Positions 6,536 to 17,161 of a stretch of 17,428 nucleotides of DNA are shown here, piece after piece (within the stretch, counting starts at the first letter, position 1; every line of letters begins with the position of its first letter). The translations under genes and the position numbers were made by a program. The notes under the pieces are model-generated. The model made no database searches. It was not told where the DNA came from and worked only from the letters and a program-made list of their open reading frames with translations. This stretch comes from an uncultured Blautia sp. (lineage in GTDB: Bacteria; Bacillota; Clostridia; Lachnospirales; Lachnospiraceae): the NCBI GenBank assembly GCA_934394545.1, contig CAKRRG010000059.1:1-17428 (forward strand). Direction: 5' to 3'.

Positions 6536-6557
6536 ATACTTTCATATATTTTATTGA

Positions 6558-9500
6558 TTACTCTTCACTGTCATCAGTAGATTCTTCGTCCTCGAATGAA
6601 TCTTCTGCTGTCTCAGACTCGTCCAGATTCTCTTCATCATCCAGCTCCTCTGATTCTTCATTTACATCCAGCAGATCCTGATCATCATCCATTTCATCAA
6701 ATTCGATTTCTTCAGACTCTTCCGGCATTCCGGTATCCAGCTCCAGATCACTGTAGCACTTCATGCCTGTTCCGGCAGGAATCAGCTTACCGATGATTAC
6801 GTTCTCCTTCAGACCGATCAGATGGTCAACCTTACCCTTGATGGCAGCCTCAGTCAGAACCTTGGTTGTCTCCTGGAAGGAAGCAGCTGACAGGAAGGAA
6901 TCAGTAGCAAGAGACGCCTTTGTGATACCAAGCATTCCCTGTTTTCCAACTGCAGGACGTAATCCCTCAGCTTCCAGCTTCTCATTTACTTCCTCATACT
7001 CAAGGAAGTCAACAAGTGTACCTGGCAGGAATTCAGAATCTCCATTATCTTCAATACGGATTTTCTTCAGCATCTGATGAACGATAACCTCGATATGCTT
7101 ATCGTTGATCTCAACACCCTGAAGACGATATACACGCTGAACCTCACGGATCATGTAATCCTGAACAGCACGAACACCCTTGATTCTAAGGATATCATGT
7201 GGGTTTACACTACCTTCTGTAAGCTCATCGCCGGCCTCCATAACCTGTCCATCCAGAATCTTAATACGAGAACCATATGGAATCAAATAAGTCTTGGAAT
7301 CACCTGTCTCAGTATCTGTTACAATGATTTCTCTCTTCTTCTTGGTGTCATTAATTGTAGCAACACCCTTGATTTCAGTGATAACAGCAAGTCCTTTTGG
7401 CTTTCTGGCCTCAAAAAGCTCCTCGACACGAGGAAGACCCTGTGTAATATCTCCACCGGCAACACCACCAGTATGGAATGTACGCATGGTCAGCTGTGTA
7501 CCAGGCTCACCGATAGACTGTGCAGCGATAATACCGATGGACTCACCAACCTGAACCGGCTCACCGGTAGCCATGTTGGCACCATAACACTTCGCACACA
7601 CACCAACCTTACACTTACAGCTAAGGATTGTACGGATCTTAACCTGCTCTACAGGACCTCCGGTGATATTGTCCACGCCCTCTTTCATGATGCGGGCTGC
7701 ACGCTTCGGAGTAATCATGTGGTTTGCTTTTACAAGGACTTCGCCCTCTTTATTCTTAATGGTCTCACAGGAGAAACGACCTGTAATACGGTCCTGAAGT
7801 CCCTCAATCTCCTCTTTACCATCCATAAATCCTTTCACATACATACCGGAAATCTCTGCTCTGTTCTCACAGCAATCCATCTCACGTACGATCAGATCCT
7901 GGGAAACGTCAACAAGACGTCTTGTCAGGTAACCGGAATCGGCTGTACGAAGCGCAGTATCGGAAAGACCTTTACGGGCTCCATGAGCGGACATAAAGTA
8001 CTCCAGTACGTCCAGACCTTCACGGAAGTTTGACTTAATAGGAAGCTCGATCGTATGTCCGGTTGTATCGGCCATCAATCCACGCATACCAGCAAGCTGT
8101 TTGATCTGCTTATCAGATCCACGGGCACCTGAGTCAGCCATCATGAAGATATTGTTATACTTATCAAGTCCGGAAAGAAGTGCATGAGTAAGCTCATCGT
8201 CAGTCTTCTTCCAGGTATCAACAACCTCTTTATAACGCTCTTCTTCAGTAATAAGACCACGTTTATAGTTCTTGGTGATCTTATCAACAGTATCCTGTGC
8301 AGCCTTGATCATCTCAGGCTTCTGCGGCGGCACGGTCATATCAGAAATAGATACGGTCATTGCAGCTCTTGTAGAATACTTATAACCCATAGCTTTGATA
8401 GCATCCAGAACCTCAGCAGTCTTGGTTGCTCCATGAGTATTAATAACTTTTTCAAGAATCTGTTTCAGCTGTTTCTTACCAACCAGGAAGTCTACTTCAA
8501 GAAGAAGCTCATTTCCCGGAATACTTCTATCAACAAAGCCCAGATCTTGAGGCAGGATCTCATTGAACAGGAAACGACCCAGCGTAGACTGTACATTACC
8601 TGTAAAAGTGCTTCCATCCGGCATAACCTTACTGCAACGTACAAGAATCTTGGACTGCAGAGTGATTACCTGATTCTCATATGCCAGGATTGCTTCATTA
8701 ATGCTCTTAAAGAACTTACCTTCCCCCTTATTTCCAGGTCTTTCCTGTGTCAGGTAGTAGATACCAAGAACCATATCCTGTGAAGGAACGGCTACCGGAC
8801 CACCATCGGAAGGCTTCAGAAGGTTGTTCGGAGACAGAAGCAGGAAACGGCACTCTGCCTGTGCTTCCTGGGACAGTGGAAGATGGACAGCCATCTGGTC
8901 ACCATCGAAGTCAGCATTAAATGCAGTACAAACAAGTGGATGAAGCTTAATTGCCTTACCTTCTACAAGGATTGGCTCAAATGCCTGGATACCAAGACGA
9001 TGCAGTGTAGGTGCACGGTTTAACATAACCGGATGCTCTTTGATAACATCTTCCAGAACATCCCATACAGCCGGCTCAAGCTTCTCTACCATCTTCTTAG
9101 CATTCTTAATATTATGAGAGGTACCGTTTGCTACCAGTTCCTTCATAACGAAAGGCTTGAACAGCTCAATTGCCATCTCTTTCGGCAGACCGCACTGGAA
9201 AATCTTCAGTTCAGGTCCAACGACAATAACGGAACGTCCAGAGTAGTCAACACGTTTACCAAGAAGGTTCTGACGGAAACGTCCGGATTTACCCTTCAGC
9301 ATATCAGAAAGAGATTTCAAAGCTCTGTTTCCAGGTCCTGTTACCGGACGGCCACGACGACCATTATCGATCAGAGCATCAACTGCTTCCTGAAGCATAC
9401 GTTTCTCATTGCGGACAATGATATCCGGAGCGCCAAGCTCCAGCAGTCTTTTCAGACGATTATTACGATTAATGATTCTTCTGTACAGGTCGTTCAGGTC

Positions 9501-10283
9501 AGATGTTGCAAAACGTCCACCATCCAGCTGTACCATAGGACGAAGATCCGGCGGGATTACAGGAACTACATCAAGAATCATCCACTCAGGACGGTTTCCA
9601 GACTCTCTAAAGGATTCTACAACCTCAAGACGTTTGATAATTCTTGCACGCTTCTGGCCTGTTGCCTTAACCAGTTCGGCCTTTAATTCAGCGGAATCCT
9701 TCTCAAGATCAATTGCCATAAGGAGTTCCTTAATAGCTTCAGCACCCATGCCTACACGGAAGTTGTTTCCGAAAGACTCACGGGCATCCTGATACTCTCT
9801 CTCAGTAAGGATCTGCTTGTACTGGAGTCCGGAATCTGCCGGATCCAGTACAATATAGTTTGCAAAGTAAAGGACTTTCTCCAATGTTCTTGGAGTCAGA
9901 TCTAGGATAAGTCCCATTCGGGACGGAATACCCTTGAAATACCAGATATGGGAAACAGGAGCAGCAAGCTCAATGTGACCCATACGCTCTCTACGAACTG
10001 AAGCCTTGGTAACCTCAACGCCGCATCGGTCGCAGACAACACCTTTATAACGGATCTTTTTGTATTTACCACAGTGGCACTCCCAGTCCTTGCTCGGTCC
10101 GAAAATTCTTTCACAGAAAAGTCCGTCTTTCTCCGGTTTCAAGGTACGGTAGTTGATGGTTTCCGGTTTTAAAACCTCACCTCTTGACCACTCTCTGATC
10201 TTTTCCGGGGACGCCAGTCCGATTTTAATGGCATCAAAAGTCATTGGCTGATATGTTTCATTGGTATTGGTTGATTCTGCCAT
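6558..10283 (-). CDS. rpoC: DNA-directed RNA polymerase subunit beta'
   Basis: A 1241-aa catalytic subunit of RNA polymerase. The N-terminal zinc ribbon cysteines are C69, C71, C84 and C87; the catalytic Mg-binding motif NADFDGDQ spans 456-463 (Asp 458, 460, 462). The bridge-helix/trigger-loop region is intact (MMADSGARG near 714-722, [22 protein letters not shown] 769-790 in two parts), and the second zinc site uses C804 or C805 with C889, C896 and C899. After the conserved C-terminus (about 1175) comes a tail of about 55 residues of which roughly 33 are Asp or Glu and none Lys or Arg. It starts 17 bp after rpoB with an AAAGGGGA ribosome binding site and is co-transcribed with it. It ends at a strong terminator. 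Confidence 0.99.
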   Translation of the reverse strand: MAESTNTNETYQPMTFDAIKIGLASPEKIREWSRGEVLKPETINYRTLKPEKDGLFCERIFGPSKDWECHCGKYKKIRYKGVVCDRCGVEVTKASVRRERMGHIELAAPVSHIWYFKGIPSRMGLILDLTPRTLEKVLYFANYIVLDPADSGLQYKQILTEREYQDARESFGNNFRVGMGAEAIKELLMAIDLEKDSAELKAELVKATGQKRARIIKRLEVVESFRESGNRPEWMILDVVPVIPPDLRPMVQLDGGRFATSDLNDLYRRIINRNNRLKRLLELGAPDIIVRNEKRMLQEAVDALIDNGRRGRPVTGPGNRALKSLSDMLKGKSGRFRQNLLGKRVDYSGRSVIVVGPELKIFQCGLPKEMAIELFKPFVMKELVANGTSHNIKNAKKMVEKLEPAVWDVLEDVIKEHPVMLNRAPTLHRLGIQAFEPILVEGKAIKLHPLVCTAFNADFDGDQMAVHLPLSQEAQAECRFLLLSPNNLLKPSDGGPVAVPSQDMVLGIYYLTQERPGNKGEGKFFKSINEAILAYENQVITLQSKILVRCSKVMPDGSTFTGNVQSTLGRFLFNEILPQDLGFVDRSIPGNELLLEVDFLVGKKQLKQILEKVINTHGATKTAEVLDAIKAMGYKYSTRAAMTVSISDMTVPPQKPEMIKAAQDTVDKITKNYKRGLITEEERYKEVVDTWKKTDDELTHALLSGLDKYNNIFMMADSGARGSDKQIKQLAGMRGLMADTTGHTIELPIKSNFREGLDVLEYFMSAHGARKGLSDTALRTADSGYLTRRLVDVSQDLIVREMDCCENRAEISGMYVKGFMDGKEEIEGLQDRITGRFSCETIKNKEGEVLVKANHMITPKRAARIMKEGVDNITGGPVEQVKIRTILSCKCKVGVCAKCYGANMATGEPVQVGESIGIIAAQSIGEPGTQLTMRTFHTGGVAGGDITQGLPRVEELFEARKPKGLAVITEIKGVATINDTKKKREIIVTDTETGDSKTYLIPYGSRIKILDGQVMEAGDELTEGSVNPHDILRIKGVRAVQDYMIREVQRVYRLQGVEINDKHIEVIVHQMLKKIRIEDNGDSEFLPGTLVDFLEYEEVNEKLEAEGLRPAVGKQGMLGITKASLATDSFLSAASFQETTKVLTEAAIKGKVDHLIGLKENVIIGKLIPAGTGMKCYSDLELDTGMPEESEEIEFDEMDDDQDLLDVNEESEELDDEENLDESETAEDSFEDEESTDDSEE

Positions 10284-10300
10284 GTATTCTTTTCCCCTTT

Positions 10301-13300
10301 CTACTCTTCGATATCATCGTAGGAATCGTCGATTTCGGATTCATAATCCTCTTCTTCGTCCTCGTCCACATCAACAAGTTCCTCTCCATCAAACTCCTGC
10401 TTGGTATAGCCATGTTTGCTGAAGGATTCCTCTTCTCTATGTCCACGGGAATCTCCCTCGATAACTGCACGAAGATCGGTTTCGCCGTAATCTACGTTCT
10501 CCATGATCTGAACTTCTGTCTGGTCATCTTTGAGAACACGTACATCCAGTGCCAGGGACTGAAGCTCTTTAAGGAGAACCTTAAAGGATTCCGGAATACC
10601 AGGCTCAGGAATATTGTCACCCTTGATGATTGCTTCATAAGTCTTCACACGACCGACTACATCATCGGATTTTACTGTCAGGATTTCCTGGAGTGTATAG
10701 GATGCACCATATGCCTCCAGTGCCCAAACCTCCATCTCTCCGAAACGCTGTCCACCGAACTGAGCTTTACCACCCAATGGCTGCTGTGTAACCAGAGAAT
10801 ATGGACCTGTGGAACGGGCATGAATCTTATCATCAACCAGATGATGCAGCTTCAGGTAGTGCATGTGTCCAATGGTAGTCGGACCATCAAAGAACTCACC
10901 GGTACGTCCATCACGGAGCTGTACCTTACCATCTCTGGAAATCGGAACTCCCTTCCACAATGCTCTGTGTTCTTTGTTCTCATCCAGATACTGCATTACA
11001 TCTGGTGCCAGAATATCTTTATATTTCTCACGGAACTCTTCAAAGTCTTCTGTATTTACATAGTCATTTGCCAGTTCCAGTGTATCCTGGATATCATTCT
11101 CGTTTGCACCATCGAATACCGGTGTGGAAATATTAAAGCCAAGTGCTTTGGCAGCAAGACTTAAATGAATCTCCAGGACCTGTCCGATGTTCATACGGGA
11201 AGGTACACCCAGTGGGTTCAACACGATATCCAGTGGACGGCCGTTCGGAAGGAATGGCATATCCTCAACCGGAAGTACACGTGAAACGACACCCTTGTTA
11301 CCATGACGACCAGCCATCTTATCACCAACGGAGATTTTTCTCTTCTGAGCAATGTAAATACGCACAGACTGATTAACTCCTGGAGACAGCTCATCCCCAT
11401 TCTCTCTTGTAAATACCTTAGCATCTACAACGATACCATACTCACCATGCGGTACCTTAAGAGAAGTATCACGAACCTCACGTGCCTTCTCACCAAAAAT
11501 GGCACGAAGAAGTCTTTCTTCCGCTGTAAGCTCAGTTTCTCCCTTAGGAGTAACCTTACCAACAAGGATATCACCTGCACGAACCTCTGCACCAATACGG
11601 ATGATTCCACGCTCATCAAGATCCTTGAGTGCATCATCTCCTACGCCTGGAACATCACGAGTGATTTCTTCCGGTCCAAGCTTGGTATCACGGGATTCTG
11701 CTTCATATTCTTCAATGTGAACAGATGTATAAACATCGTTCTGTACAAGTTTCTCACTTAACAGTACCGCATCCTCGTAATTATAGCCTTCCCAGGTCAT
11801 AAATCCGATCAGAGGGTTCTTACCTAGAGCAAGCTCTCCCTGAGAAGTAGACGGACCATCGGCAATAACATCACCTGCTTCAACATGCTCTCCCTGGTTA
11901 ACGATCGGGCGCTGGTTGTAGCAGTTACTCTGGTTACTGCGAAGGAACTTGGTAAGATGATAATCATCTTTTGTTCCGTCATCATTCTTAATGCTGATAT
12001 CTGTAGATGTAGCGCGAAGTACAGTACCGGACTTTCTTGCAACCACACAAACGCCGGAGTCAACTGCAGTCTTAGCTTCCATTCCTGTACCAACTGCCGG
12101 TGCTTCTGTAGTAAGAAGCGGAACGGCCTGACGCTGCATGTTAGATCCCATCAGCGCACGGTTCGCATCGTCATTCTGAAGGAATGGAATCAGCGCTGTA
12201 GCTACAGAGAATACCATCTTAGGAGATACGTCCATGTAATCAAACATCTGACGCTCATACTCCTGCGTCTCTTCACGATAACGACCGGAAACATTCTTAC
12301 GAATGAAATGGCCTTCAGAATCAAGAGCTTCGTTCGCCTGTGCTACATGATAATTATCCTCTTCATCCGCAGTCATGTAAACAACCTCATCTGTTACGCG
12401 AGGATTCATAGGATCTGTCTTATCAATCTTACGGTAAGGTGCCTCAACAAATCCGTACTGATTCAGTTTCGCATAAGATGCAAGAGAGTTGATCAGACCG
12501 ATGTTAGGACCCTCAGGGGTCTCAATCGGACACATTCTTCCGTAATGGGAATAATGAACGTCTCGAACCTCGAATCCGGCTCTGTCTCGTGACAGACCAC
12601 CAGGTCCCAGTGCAGAAAGACGTCTCTTATGGGTCAGCTCACCAAGCGGGTTGTTCTGATCCATGAACTGTGACAGCTGGGAGGAGCCGAAGAACTCTTT
12701 TACAGCAGCTGTTACCGGTTTAATATTAATCAGGGACTGCGGGGAAATGCTCTCCACATCCTGTGTTGTCATTCTTTCACGAACCACACGCTCAAGTCTG
12801 GAAAGACCGATTCGATACTGGTTCTGAAGCAACTCACCAACCGCACGGATACGACGGTTTCCTAAGTGGTCGATGTCGTCGTCATTTCCAAGGCCATATT
12901 CCAGATGCATATTGTAATTAATAGAAGCAAAAATATCCTCTCTTGTAATATGCTTCGGAATCAGATCATGGATGTCTCTGCGGATAGCAGCAATTCTATC
13001 CTCAAGTGTGTCATTTTCTTCCAGAATTTTTTCGAGTACAGGGTAGTATACTAACTCTGTAACACCAAGCTCTTCCAGGTTCTCGATTTCCGGCAGATAG
13101 TGATGCATATCTACCATTAAATTGGAAAGGACTTTAATTCTGCGGTCTTCTTCACCCTGGATCCATACAAATGGAACTGCAGCGTTCTGAATGGCATCTG
13201 CCAGTTCTCTGGTTACGATTGTTCCAGCCTCTGCAAGAATTTCTCCTGTAGAGCCCTCAACTACATCGTCAGCCAGCTTATGACCAACAATTCGTTTATT

Positions 13301-14155
13301 GAAATGAAGCTTCTTATTAAATTTATAACGTCCAACTTTAGCAAGGTCATATCTTCTCGGGTCAAAGAACATCGCATTGATCAGGCTCTCTGCGCTCTCA
13401 ACTGCAAGCGGCTCTCCTGGACGGATCTTCTTATACAGTTCCAGAAGACCTTCTTCATAGTTAGTAGAAGTATCCTTTGAAAAACTTGCAAGAATCTTCG
13501 GTTCTTCACCAAACAAATCGATGATTTCTGCATTGGAACCAACACCAAGTGCACGAATCAGTACCGTGATCGGAACCTTACGGGTTCTGTCTACACGTAC
13601 ATAAAATACATCATTGGAGTCAGTCTCATATTCCAGCCATGCTCCTCTATTCGGAATTACTGTACAGGAAAACAGTCTCTTACCAATTTTATCGTGTGCA
13701 ATGGCATAATAGATTCCAGGGGAACGTACTAACTGGCTGACAATAACACGCTCAGCACCATTAATAACGAAAGTTCCTGTCGCGGTCATAATCGGCAGGT
13801 CTCCCATGAAAATCTCGTGTTCGTTGATCTCATCTGTTTCCTTGTTAATCAGTCTCACTCGAACCTTCAAAGGTGCGGCATAAGTTACGTCACGTTCTTT
13901 ACACTGCTCGATGGTATATTTAGCCTCTTTTTCATCAAATGTAAAGCCGATGAATTCAAGACTGAGCTTTCCGCCGTAGTCTGCGATTGGAGAAATATCA
14001 TCGAATACTTCATTCAATCCCTCGTCGAGAAACCACTGGTAAGAATCCTTCTGGACCTCGATCAAATTCGGCATTTCCAGGACTTCTTTTTGTCTCTGGT
14101 AGCTCATTCGCATGCTTTTTCCAGTTTTTACAGAACGAATTCTGTTTTTTTCCAT
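10301..14155 (-). CDS. rpoB: DNA-directed RNA polymerase subunit beta
   Basis: A 1284-aa polymerase subunit. The start ATG at 14155 follows AGGGGTG (14170-14164) by 8 nt. The rifampicin-binding cluster reads [15 protein letters not shown] and [13 protein letters not shown] (490-520); residues equal to E. coli D516, H526 and S531 (here D499, H509, S514) are wild type, so no common resistance change is present. The downstream signature MAGRHGNKG and the C-terminal [25 protein letters not shown] clamp-contact segment (two parts) are present. The end is extended by a strongly acidic tail ([19 protein letters not shown]...). It is driven by two promoters just upstream instead of being continuous with rplL, and forms a two-gene unit with rpoC. 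Confidence 0.99.
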   Translation of the reverse strand: MEKNRIRSVKTGKSMRMSYQRQKEVLEMPNLIEVQKDSYQWFLDEGLNEVFDDISPIADYGGKLSLEFIGFTFDEKEAKYTIEQCKERDVTYAAPLKVRVRLINKETDEINEHEIFMGDLPIMTATGTFVINGAERVIVSQLVRSPGIYYAIAHDKIGKRLFSCTVIPNRGAWLEYETDSNDVFYVRVDRTRKVPITVLIRALGVGSNAEIIDLFGEEPKILASFSKDTSTNYEEGLLELYKKIRPGEPLAVESAESLINAMFFDPRRYDLAKVGRYKFNKKLHFNKRIVGHKLADDVVEGSTGEILAEAGTIVTRELADAIQNAAVPFVWIQGEEDRRIKVLSNLMVDMHHYLPEIENLEELGVTELVYYPVLEKILEENDTLEDRIAAIRRDIHDLIPKHITREDIFASINYNMHLEYGLGNDDDIDHLGNRRIRAVGELLQNQYRIGLSRLERVVRERMTTQDVESISPQSLINIKPVTAAVKEFFGSSQLSQFMDQNNPLGELTHKRRLSALGPGGLSRDRAGFEVRDVHYSHYGRMCPIETPEGPNIGLINSLASYAKLNQYGFVEAPYRKIDKTDPMNPRVTDEVVYMTADEEDNYHVAQANEALDSEGHFIRKNVSGRYREETQEYERQMFDYMDVSPKMVFSVATALIPFLQNDDANRALMGSNMQRQAVPLLTTEAPAVGTGMEAKTAVDSGVCVVARKSGTVLRATSTDISIKNDDGTKDDYHLTKFLRSNQSNCYNQRPIVNQGEHVEAGDVIADGPSTSQGELALGKNPLIGFMTWEGYNYEDAVLLSEKLVQNDVYTSVHIEEYEAESRDTKLGPEEITRDVPGVGDDALKDLDERGIIRIGAEVRAGDILVGKVTPKGETELTAEERLLRAIFGEKAREVRDTSLKVPHGEYGIVVDAKVFTRENGDELSPGVNQSVRIYIAQKRKISVGDKMAGRHGNKGVVSRVLPVEDMPFLPNGRPLDIVLNPLGVPSRMNIGQVLEIHLSLAAKALGFNISTPVFDGANENDIQDTLELANDYVNTEDFEEFREKYKDILAPDVMQYLDENKEHRALWKGVPISRDGKVQLRDGRTGEFFDGPTTIGHMHYLKLHHLVDDKIHARSTGPYSLVTQQPLGGKAQFGGQRFGEMEVWALEAYGASYTLQEILTVKSDDVVGRVKTYEAIIKGDNIPEPGIPESFKVLLKELQSLALDVRVLKDDQTEVQIMENVDYGETDLRAVIEGDSRGHREEESFSKHGYTKQEFDGEELVDVDEDEEEDYESEIDDSYDDIEE

Positions 14156-14184
14156 TGACGTTTCACCCCTGTTTTATTTTATTT

Positions 14185-14213
14185 ATTACAACATCAGCCT
14201 TCTTTGCTGTCAA
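14185..14213 (-). promoter_or_regulatory. rpoBC promoter P2 (proximal)
   Basis: On the minus strand TTGACA (14213-14208), 17-bp spacer, TGTAAT (14190-14185; one mismatch to TATAAT). Transcription would begin near 14178, about 23 nt before the rpoB start, just ahead of the ribosome binding site. Confidence 0.75.
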
Positions 14214-14252
14214 CGCATAGTAGGCATATCTTGCCATAATATAGCATTCTTC

Positions 14253-14281
14253 ACTATAGCACAACAAAAAAAGCCTGTCAA
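14253..14281 (-). promoter_or_regulatory. rpoBC promoter P1 (distal)
   Basis: On the minus strand TTGACA (14281-14276), 17-bp spacer, TATAGT (14258-14253; one mismatch). The start would be near 14246, about 90 nt before rpoB. With P2 this forms a tandem arrangement with 68 bp between equivalent elements, giving rpoBC strong expression independent of the ribosomal protein promoter upstream. Confidence 0.85.
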
Positions 14282-14317
14282 GCATTTTCCACGCTGTTTT
14301 TTGAAATAATTATATTG

Positions 14318-16567
14318 TTACTTTACTTTCTTATTTGTATAGGAAATGTTTCCATATTTATCAGACAGAACAAAGCGAAGCACTGTTCCCTTTTTCTGTT
14401 TTTTAATCGTAACACTGTATTTCTTTTTGGAATTTATTGTTCCCTTTCCAATACGTTTATTCTTACTTCCTCTGACTGAATATATGGTAAGTTTCTTTCC
14501 ACCTGCTGCTTTACCTGTAACTTTTACGGAATTCCTGGTGATCCGGGATATAGTAGGAAGCTTCACAGAGATAATCCCGGTGCTGTCTTCTGCATAAATA
14601 GCATAAGTGCTCCCGTTCTTCTCCATTCGATTCTTTTTATTACCGGAAATCCCGGACTGACTTACATACAAGCCGCATTTTTTGCAGCCTGTTATAATAT
14701 TTCTGTAAAGACTCTTAACCTGACTTCCAATTACCTGTATACCGCGCCCATTTACTTTCGTGATCTTGTTCGATTTTATTACAGCTTTTCCAACATTTTC
14801 CAGATATATTCCACTCAAAGCACAATCTGATACCTGATTTGAAGTTATCTCACAGTTCTGGCTGCCCCAGACGATGATTCCATTCTTTTTCCCGGATAAA
14901 ACACAGTTCTTATTTATCACCGTACTGTCGCACCCGCTCTCCAGAAGGATTCCATCCCCACCTGTTCCGGATACAGTATTTCCCTGAATCAGGTTCTCCT
15001 TTGAAGGCACATTTAAGCTGCCTCCGTCATAGGCGTAAATTCCCACATTTTTACAGCCGGAGACCTGGTTGCCGCTTACTGTATTTCCTGAAGATGCCGA
15101 AAGATAGATTCCCATACCTGAAAAACCTGCAGTTCGCTGTAAATCCAGCCTGTTATTAAGCAGCTTGCAATTATCTGCAAGATACAACCGGATACCATTG
15201 CAGGTACCGGTAATGACATTATCTGAAACGACAGCTCCTGTTTCCTTATATAAACCTGCTGGAATCCCTTTTCCATTTGTACTTTGAGACGTCGTTACTC
15301 TGGTTCCCTGAACCTGAATACCATATCCTTTCCAGACTGCATTATTGATTCTGTTTACACTTGAAACAGATATCTGATTCCGCTGTACTACAATTCCGGA
15401 TTCCTGATGATTTCCCTCCACACCGGAAGCAGCTCCCGGAGCAAGGTATGTATTGGCAAAATACATATTACTCACCAGAATACCGCCGCCTACATTTTCC
15501 ATCACATTATCTTCCACTACAGAATCTACATAATTCAGGCACCAGACAGCACGCTTCCGTACATTCCGGAAAGTATTTCCACGAATTACAATATTTCTAT
15601 ATGGGCGGTCATAAATCATGCTGTGACTTCCCACTCCTGCAAAAACATCCTCAAAAATGTTATTCTCCACAAGGACATTCTCACAGACAGCCCCATCAAA
15701 AGGCTGATATCCGGGGAAAATATAGTCCAGGCATGCATCAAGCTGAATGCATTCCTGCCCGCCGCCCTCATAATCAGGCCAATACCCCCGGAAAGTACAA
15801 CCGCTTACCACCACATCCTTTACACCTGCAATTTCAAGAAAATGAGATTTCAGGTTGTTCAAAAAGGTTACATCTTTTATCGTTACATTTCTGGCGTGAC
15901 CAATTCGAAATCCAACAAAGCCTCCGGGGCTTTCCTTATTCTCCACAATCTGATAATTAAAATCCCAGGTTCCTCCCTTGATCACAATATTCCTGTATCC
16001 CTCATAACCTCCACCGGAATTTACATCAGTACCCAGGCGCAGGATCACATGCTTGTCCGTACAAGTCTTCGTAAGCACTGCCCCACTGGCATCCAATGTT
16101 AAATTACTATACATACAGACAGTTCCGGAAAGCTGATAATTTCCCGGCGGGATAACCACTGTGCAGGGCTGTGCATCTGTGGCGCGCTTTCCCATAAATT
16201 CAAGCACAGTATTTAATCTCTCTGTAATATCACTGCCCTCTTCTGCATCCAGGACCACTGACTTGGCATCTGCAGGAATCCCTGCCAGAATTTTCTCTGC
16301 TTCTGATGGTTCAGAAGTAATAAGCATCTCTTTCGGTTCTTCTTCACAGCTGCTTTCAAACCCATCAGCTCCAAAGAAGTCTATCTCATCATTTTCACCG
16401 TAAAATCCGGCTTCATCATTTTCTACTTCCAGTTCAGCTTCAAAACTTGAGTTTTCATCTGTAGCAGCAAACTCTTCTGTTATATTTTCCGCCTCAGCAT
16501 GCAAAGAAAAACTGTTTCCCTGTAGCAAAGCCACTCCAAGCAGCGCTCCAGCTAAAATCTTCTTCAT
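14318..16567 (-). CDS. Secreted right-handed beta-helix protein with C-terminal Ig-like domain
   Basis: A 749-aa protein. Residues 1-26 are a signal peptide (KK, hydrophobic ILAGALLGVALL, likely cut after HAEA), followed by an acidic Glu/Asp-rich segment (27-95). From about 103 a pectate-lyase-3-like parallel beta-helix begins (TVVIPPGNYQL 136-146) and continues in roughly 22-residue coils (NVLVENNIFEDV, NIVIRGNTFRNV, NTVSGNQVSGC and others) to about 665. A conserved-looking patch SHFLEIAG (241-248) and ECIQLDAC (272-279) could be a carbohydrate-binding or active site. The C-terminal 670-749 is a basic bacterial Ig-like domain (VKVTGKAAGGKKLTIYS). The role is probably surface or polysaccharide processing; substrate unknown. 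Start 16567 is chosen over the in-frame ATG at 16594 because AAGGGAG (16583-16577) sits 9 nt before it. It lies between rplL and rpoB, an unusual place. Confidence 0.88.
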   Translation of the reverse strand: MKKILAGALLGVALLQGNSFSLHAEAENITEEFAATDENSSFEAELEVENDEAGFYGENDEIDFFGADGFESSCEEEPKEMLITSEPSEAEKILAGIPADAKSVVLDAEEGSDITERLNTVLEFMGKRATDAQPCTVVIPPGNYQLSGTVCMYSNLTLDASGAVLTKTCTDKHVILRLGTDVNSGGGYEGYRNIVIKGGTWDFNYQIVENKESPGGFVGFRIGHARNVTIKDVTFLNNLKSHFLEIAGVKDVVVSGCTFRGYWPDYEGGGQECIQLDACLDYIFPGYQPFDGAVCENVLVENNIFEDVFAGVGSHSMIYDRPYRNIVIRGNTFRNVRKRAVWCLNYVDSVVEDNVMENVGGGILVSNMYFANTYLAPGAASGVEGNHQESGIVVQRNQISVSSVNRINNAVWKGYGIQVQGTRVTTSQSTNGKGIPAGLYKETGAVVSDNVITGTCNGIRLYLADNCKLLNNRLDLQRTAGFSGMGIYLSASSGNTVSGNQVSGCKNVGIYAYDGGSLNVPSKENLIQGNTVSGTGGDGILLESGCDSTVINKNCVLSGKKNGIIVWGSQNCEITSNQVSDCALSGIYLENVGKAVIKSNKITKVNGRGIQVIGSQVKSLYRNIITGCKKCGLYVSQSGISGNKKNRMEKNGSTYAIYAEDSTGIISVKLPTISRITRNSVKVTGKAAGGKKLTIYSVRGSKNKRIGKGTINSKKKYSVTIKKQKKGTVLRFVLSDKYGNISYTNKKVK

Positions 16568-16602
16568 ATTCAGAGTCTCCCTTTTATTTCTCATGCATCA
16601 GG

Positions 16603-16616
16603 CCGCATCCTTGCGG
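16603..16616 (-). other. Short hairpin in the leader of the beta-helix gene
   Basis: CCGCA-AGGA-TGCGG on the minus strand forms a 5-bp stem about 35 nt before the chosen start codon. No U tract follows. It is a minor structure; significance unknown. Confidence 0.25.
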
Positions 16617-16632
16617 AACGTTTTTGGGTAAT

Positions 16633-16657
16633 AGGAACATTACTTCATAATGTTCCT
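16633..16657 (-). promoter_or_regulatory. Perfect 10-bp inverted repeat between rplL terminator and beta-helix gene
   Basis: AGGAACATTA (16657-16648 on the minus strand), 5-nt spacer TGAAG, TAATGTTCCT (16642-16633). It lies just after the rplL terminator U tract and about 65 nt before the beta-helix start. It lacks a U tract of its own, so it is not a terminator. It could be an operator or RNA structure controlling the beta-helix gene. I could not find a convincing -35/-10 pair in this 155-bp gap. Confidence 0.5.
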
Positions 16658-16662
16658 GCTAC

Positions 16663-16706
16663 AAAAAAATCCCCGCAGAGGCCTGCACGACAGACTTCTG
16701 CGGGGA
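16663..16706 (-). terminator. Intrinsic terminator after rplL
   Basis: On the minus strand TCCCCGCAGAAGTCTG (16706-16691) pairs with CAGGCCTCTGCGGGGA (16685-16670): 16 positions with one mismatch and one G-U, a 5-nt loop, then seven U residues (16669-16663). It is much stronger than a partial attenuator needs to be and lies 16 bp after the rplL stop, so most rplJL transcripts should end here. Confidence 0.93.
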
Positions 16707-16722
16707 GCATGGTTCGCTTAAA

Positions 16723-17094
16723 TTATTTAAGAGTAACTTTAGCGCCTTCAGCCTCAAGTTTAGTTTTGATATCCTCAGCCTCAGCTTTGGAAGCGCCCTC
16801 TTTAACCATTTTCGGAGCACCATCAACAACTTCTTTAGCTTCTTTAAGACCTAAGCCTGTGATCTCACGAACAACTTTGATAACTTTAACTTTGTTAGGA
16901 CCTACTTCTGTAAGCTCTACGTCAAACTCATCTTTCTCTTCTGCTGCTTCACCAGCACCTGCTGCTGCTACAACAACGCCTGCTGCTGCGGATACACCGA
17001 ACTCTTCCTCGCAAGCTTTTACTAACTCATTTAACTCTAATACAGATAACTCTTTGATTGCTTCGATAAACTCAGCTGTTGTTAACTTTGCCAT
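16723..17094 (-). CDS. rplL: 50S ribosomal protein L7/L12
   Basis: A 123-aa protein starting [16 protein letters not shown]. The N-terminal dimerisation domain (1-35), the flexible Ala/Gly-rich hinge ([15 protein letters not shown]) and the C-terminal factor-binding domain ([20 protein letters not shown], then [12 protein letters not shown]) are all normal. L7/L12 dimers form the ribosomal stalk on L10 and recruit translation GTPases. The start at 17094 follows a GGAGGAAA site (17108-17101) with good spacing; an in-frame ATG 13 codons upstream (17133) is rejected because it precedes this ribosome binding site. It is followed by a strong terminator. Confidence 0.98.
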   Translation of the reverse strand: MAKLTTAEFIEAIKELSVLELNELVKACEEEFGVSAAAGVVVAAAGAGEAAEEKDEFDVELTEVGPNKVKVIKVVREITGLGLKEAKEVVDGAPKMVKEGASKAEAEDIKTKLEAEGAKVTLK

Positions 17095-17161
17095 TATAAT
17101 TTTCCTCCATTTTAAATATTTTTGTGGAATCAATGATTCGATTCAGCGACAGATTCTCAAA

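Noticed and set aside
7077..8033. 318-aa plus-strand open frame antisense to rpoC (with similar long ones at 8184-8783, 10244-11164 and 11885-12592)
   Set aside because: These are shadows of highly biased rpoB/rpoC codon use; the opposite strand encodes the universally conserved polymerase without interruption.
14264..14281. Possible terminator after the beta-helix gene (GCTTGACAGGC followed by seven T on the minus strand)
   Set aside because: Only about 4 bp can pair and the segment is better explained as the -35 region of rpoBC promoter P1.
16568..16594. Upstream ATG at 16594 for the beta-helix protein
   Set aside because: No ribosome binding site precedes it, while the internal ATG at 16567 has AAGGGAG at 9 nt and places the signal peptide at the true N-terminus.
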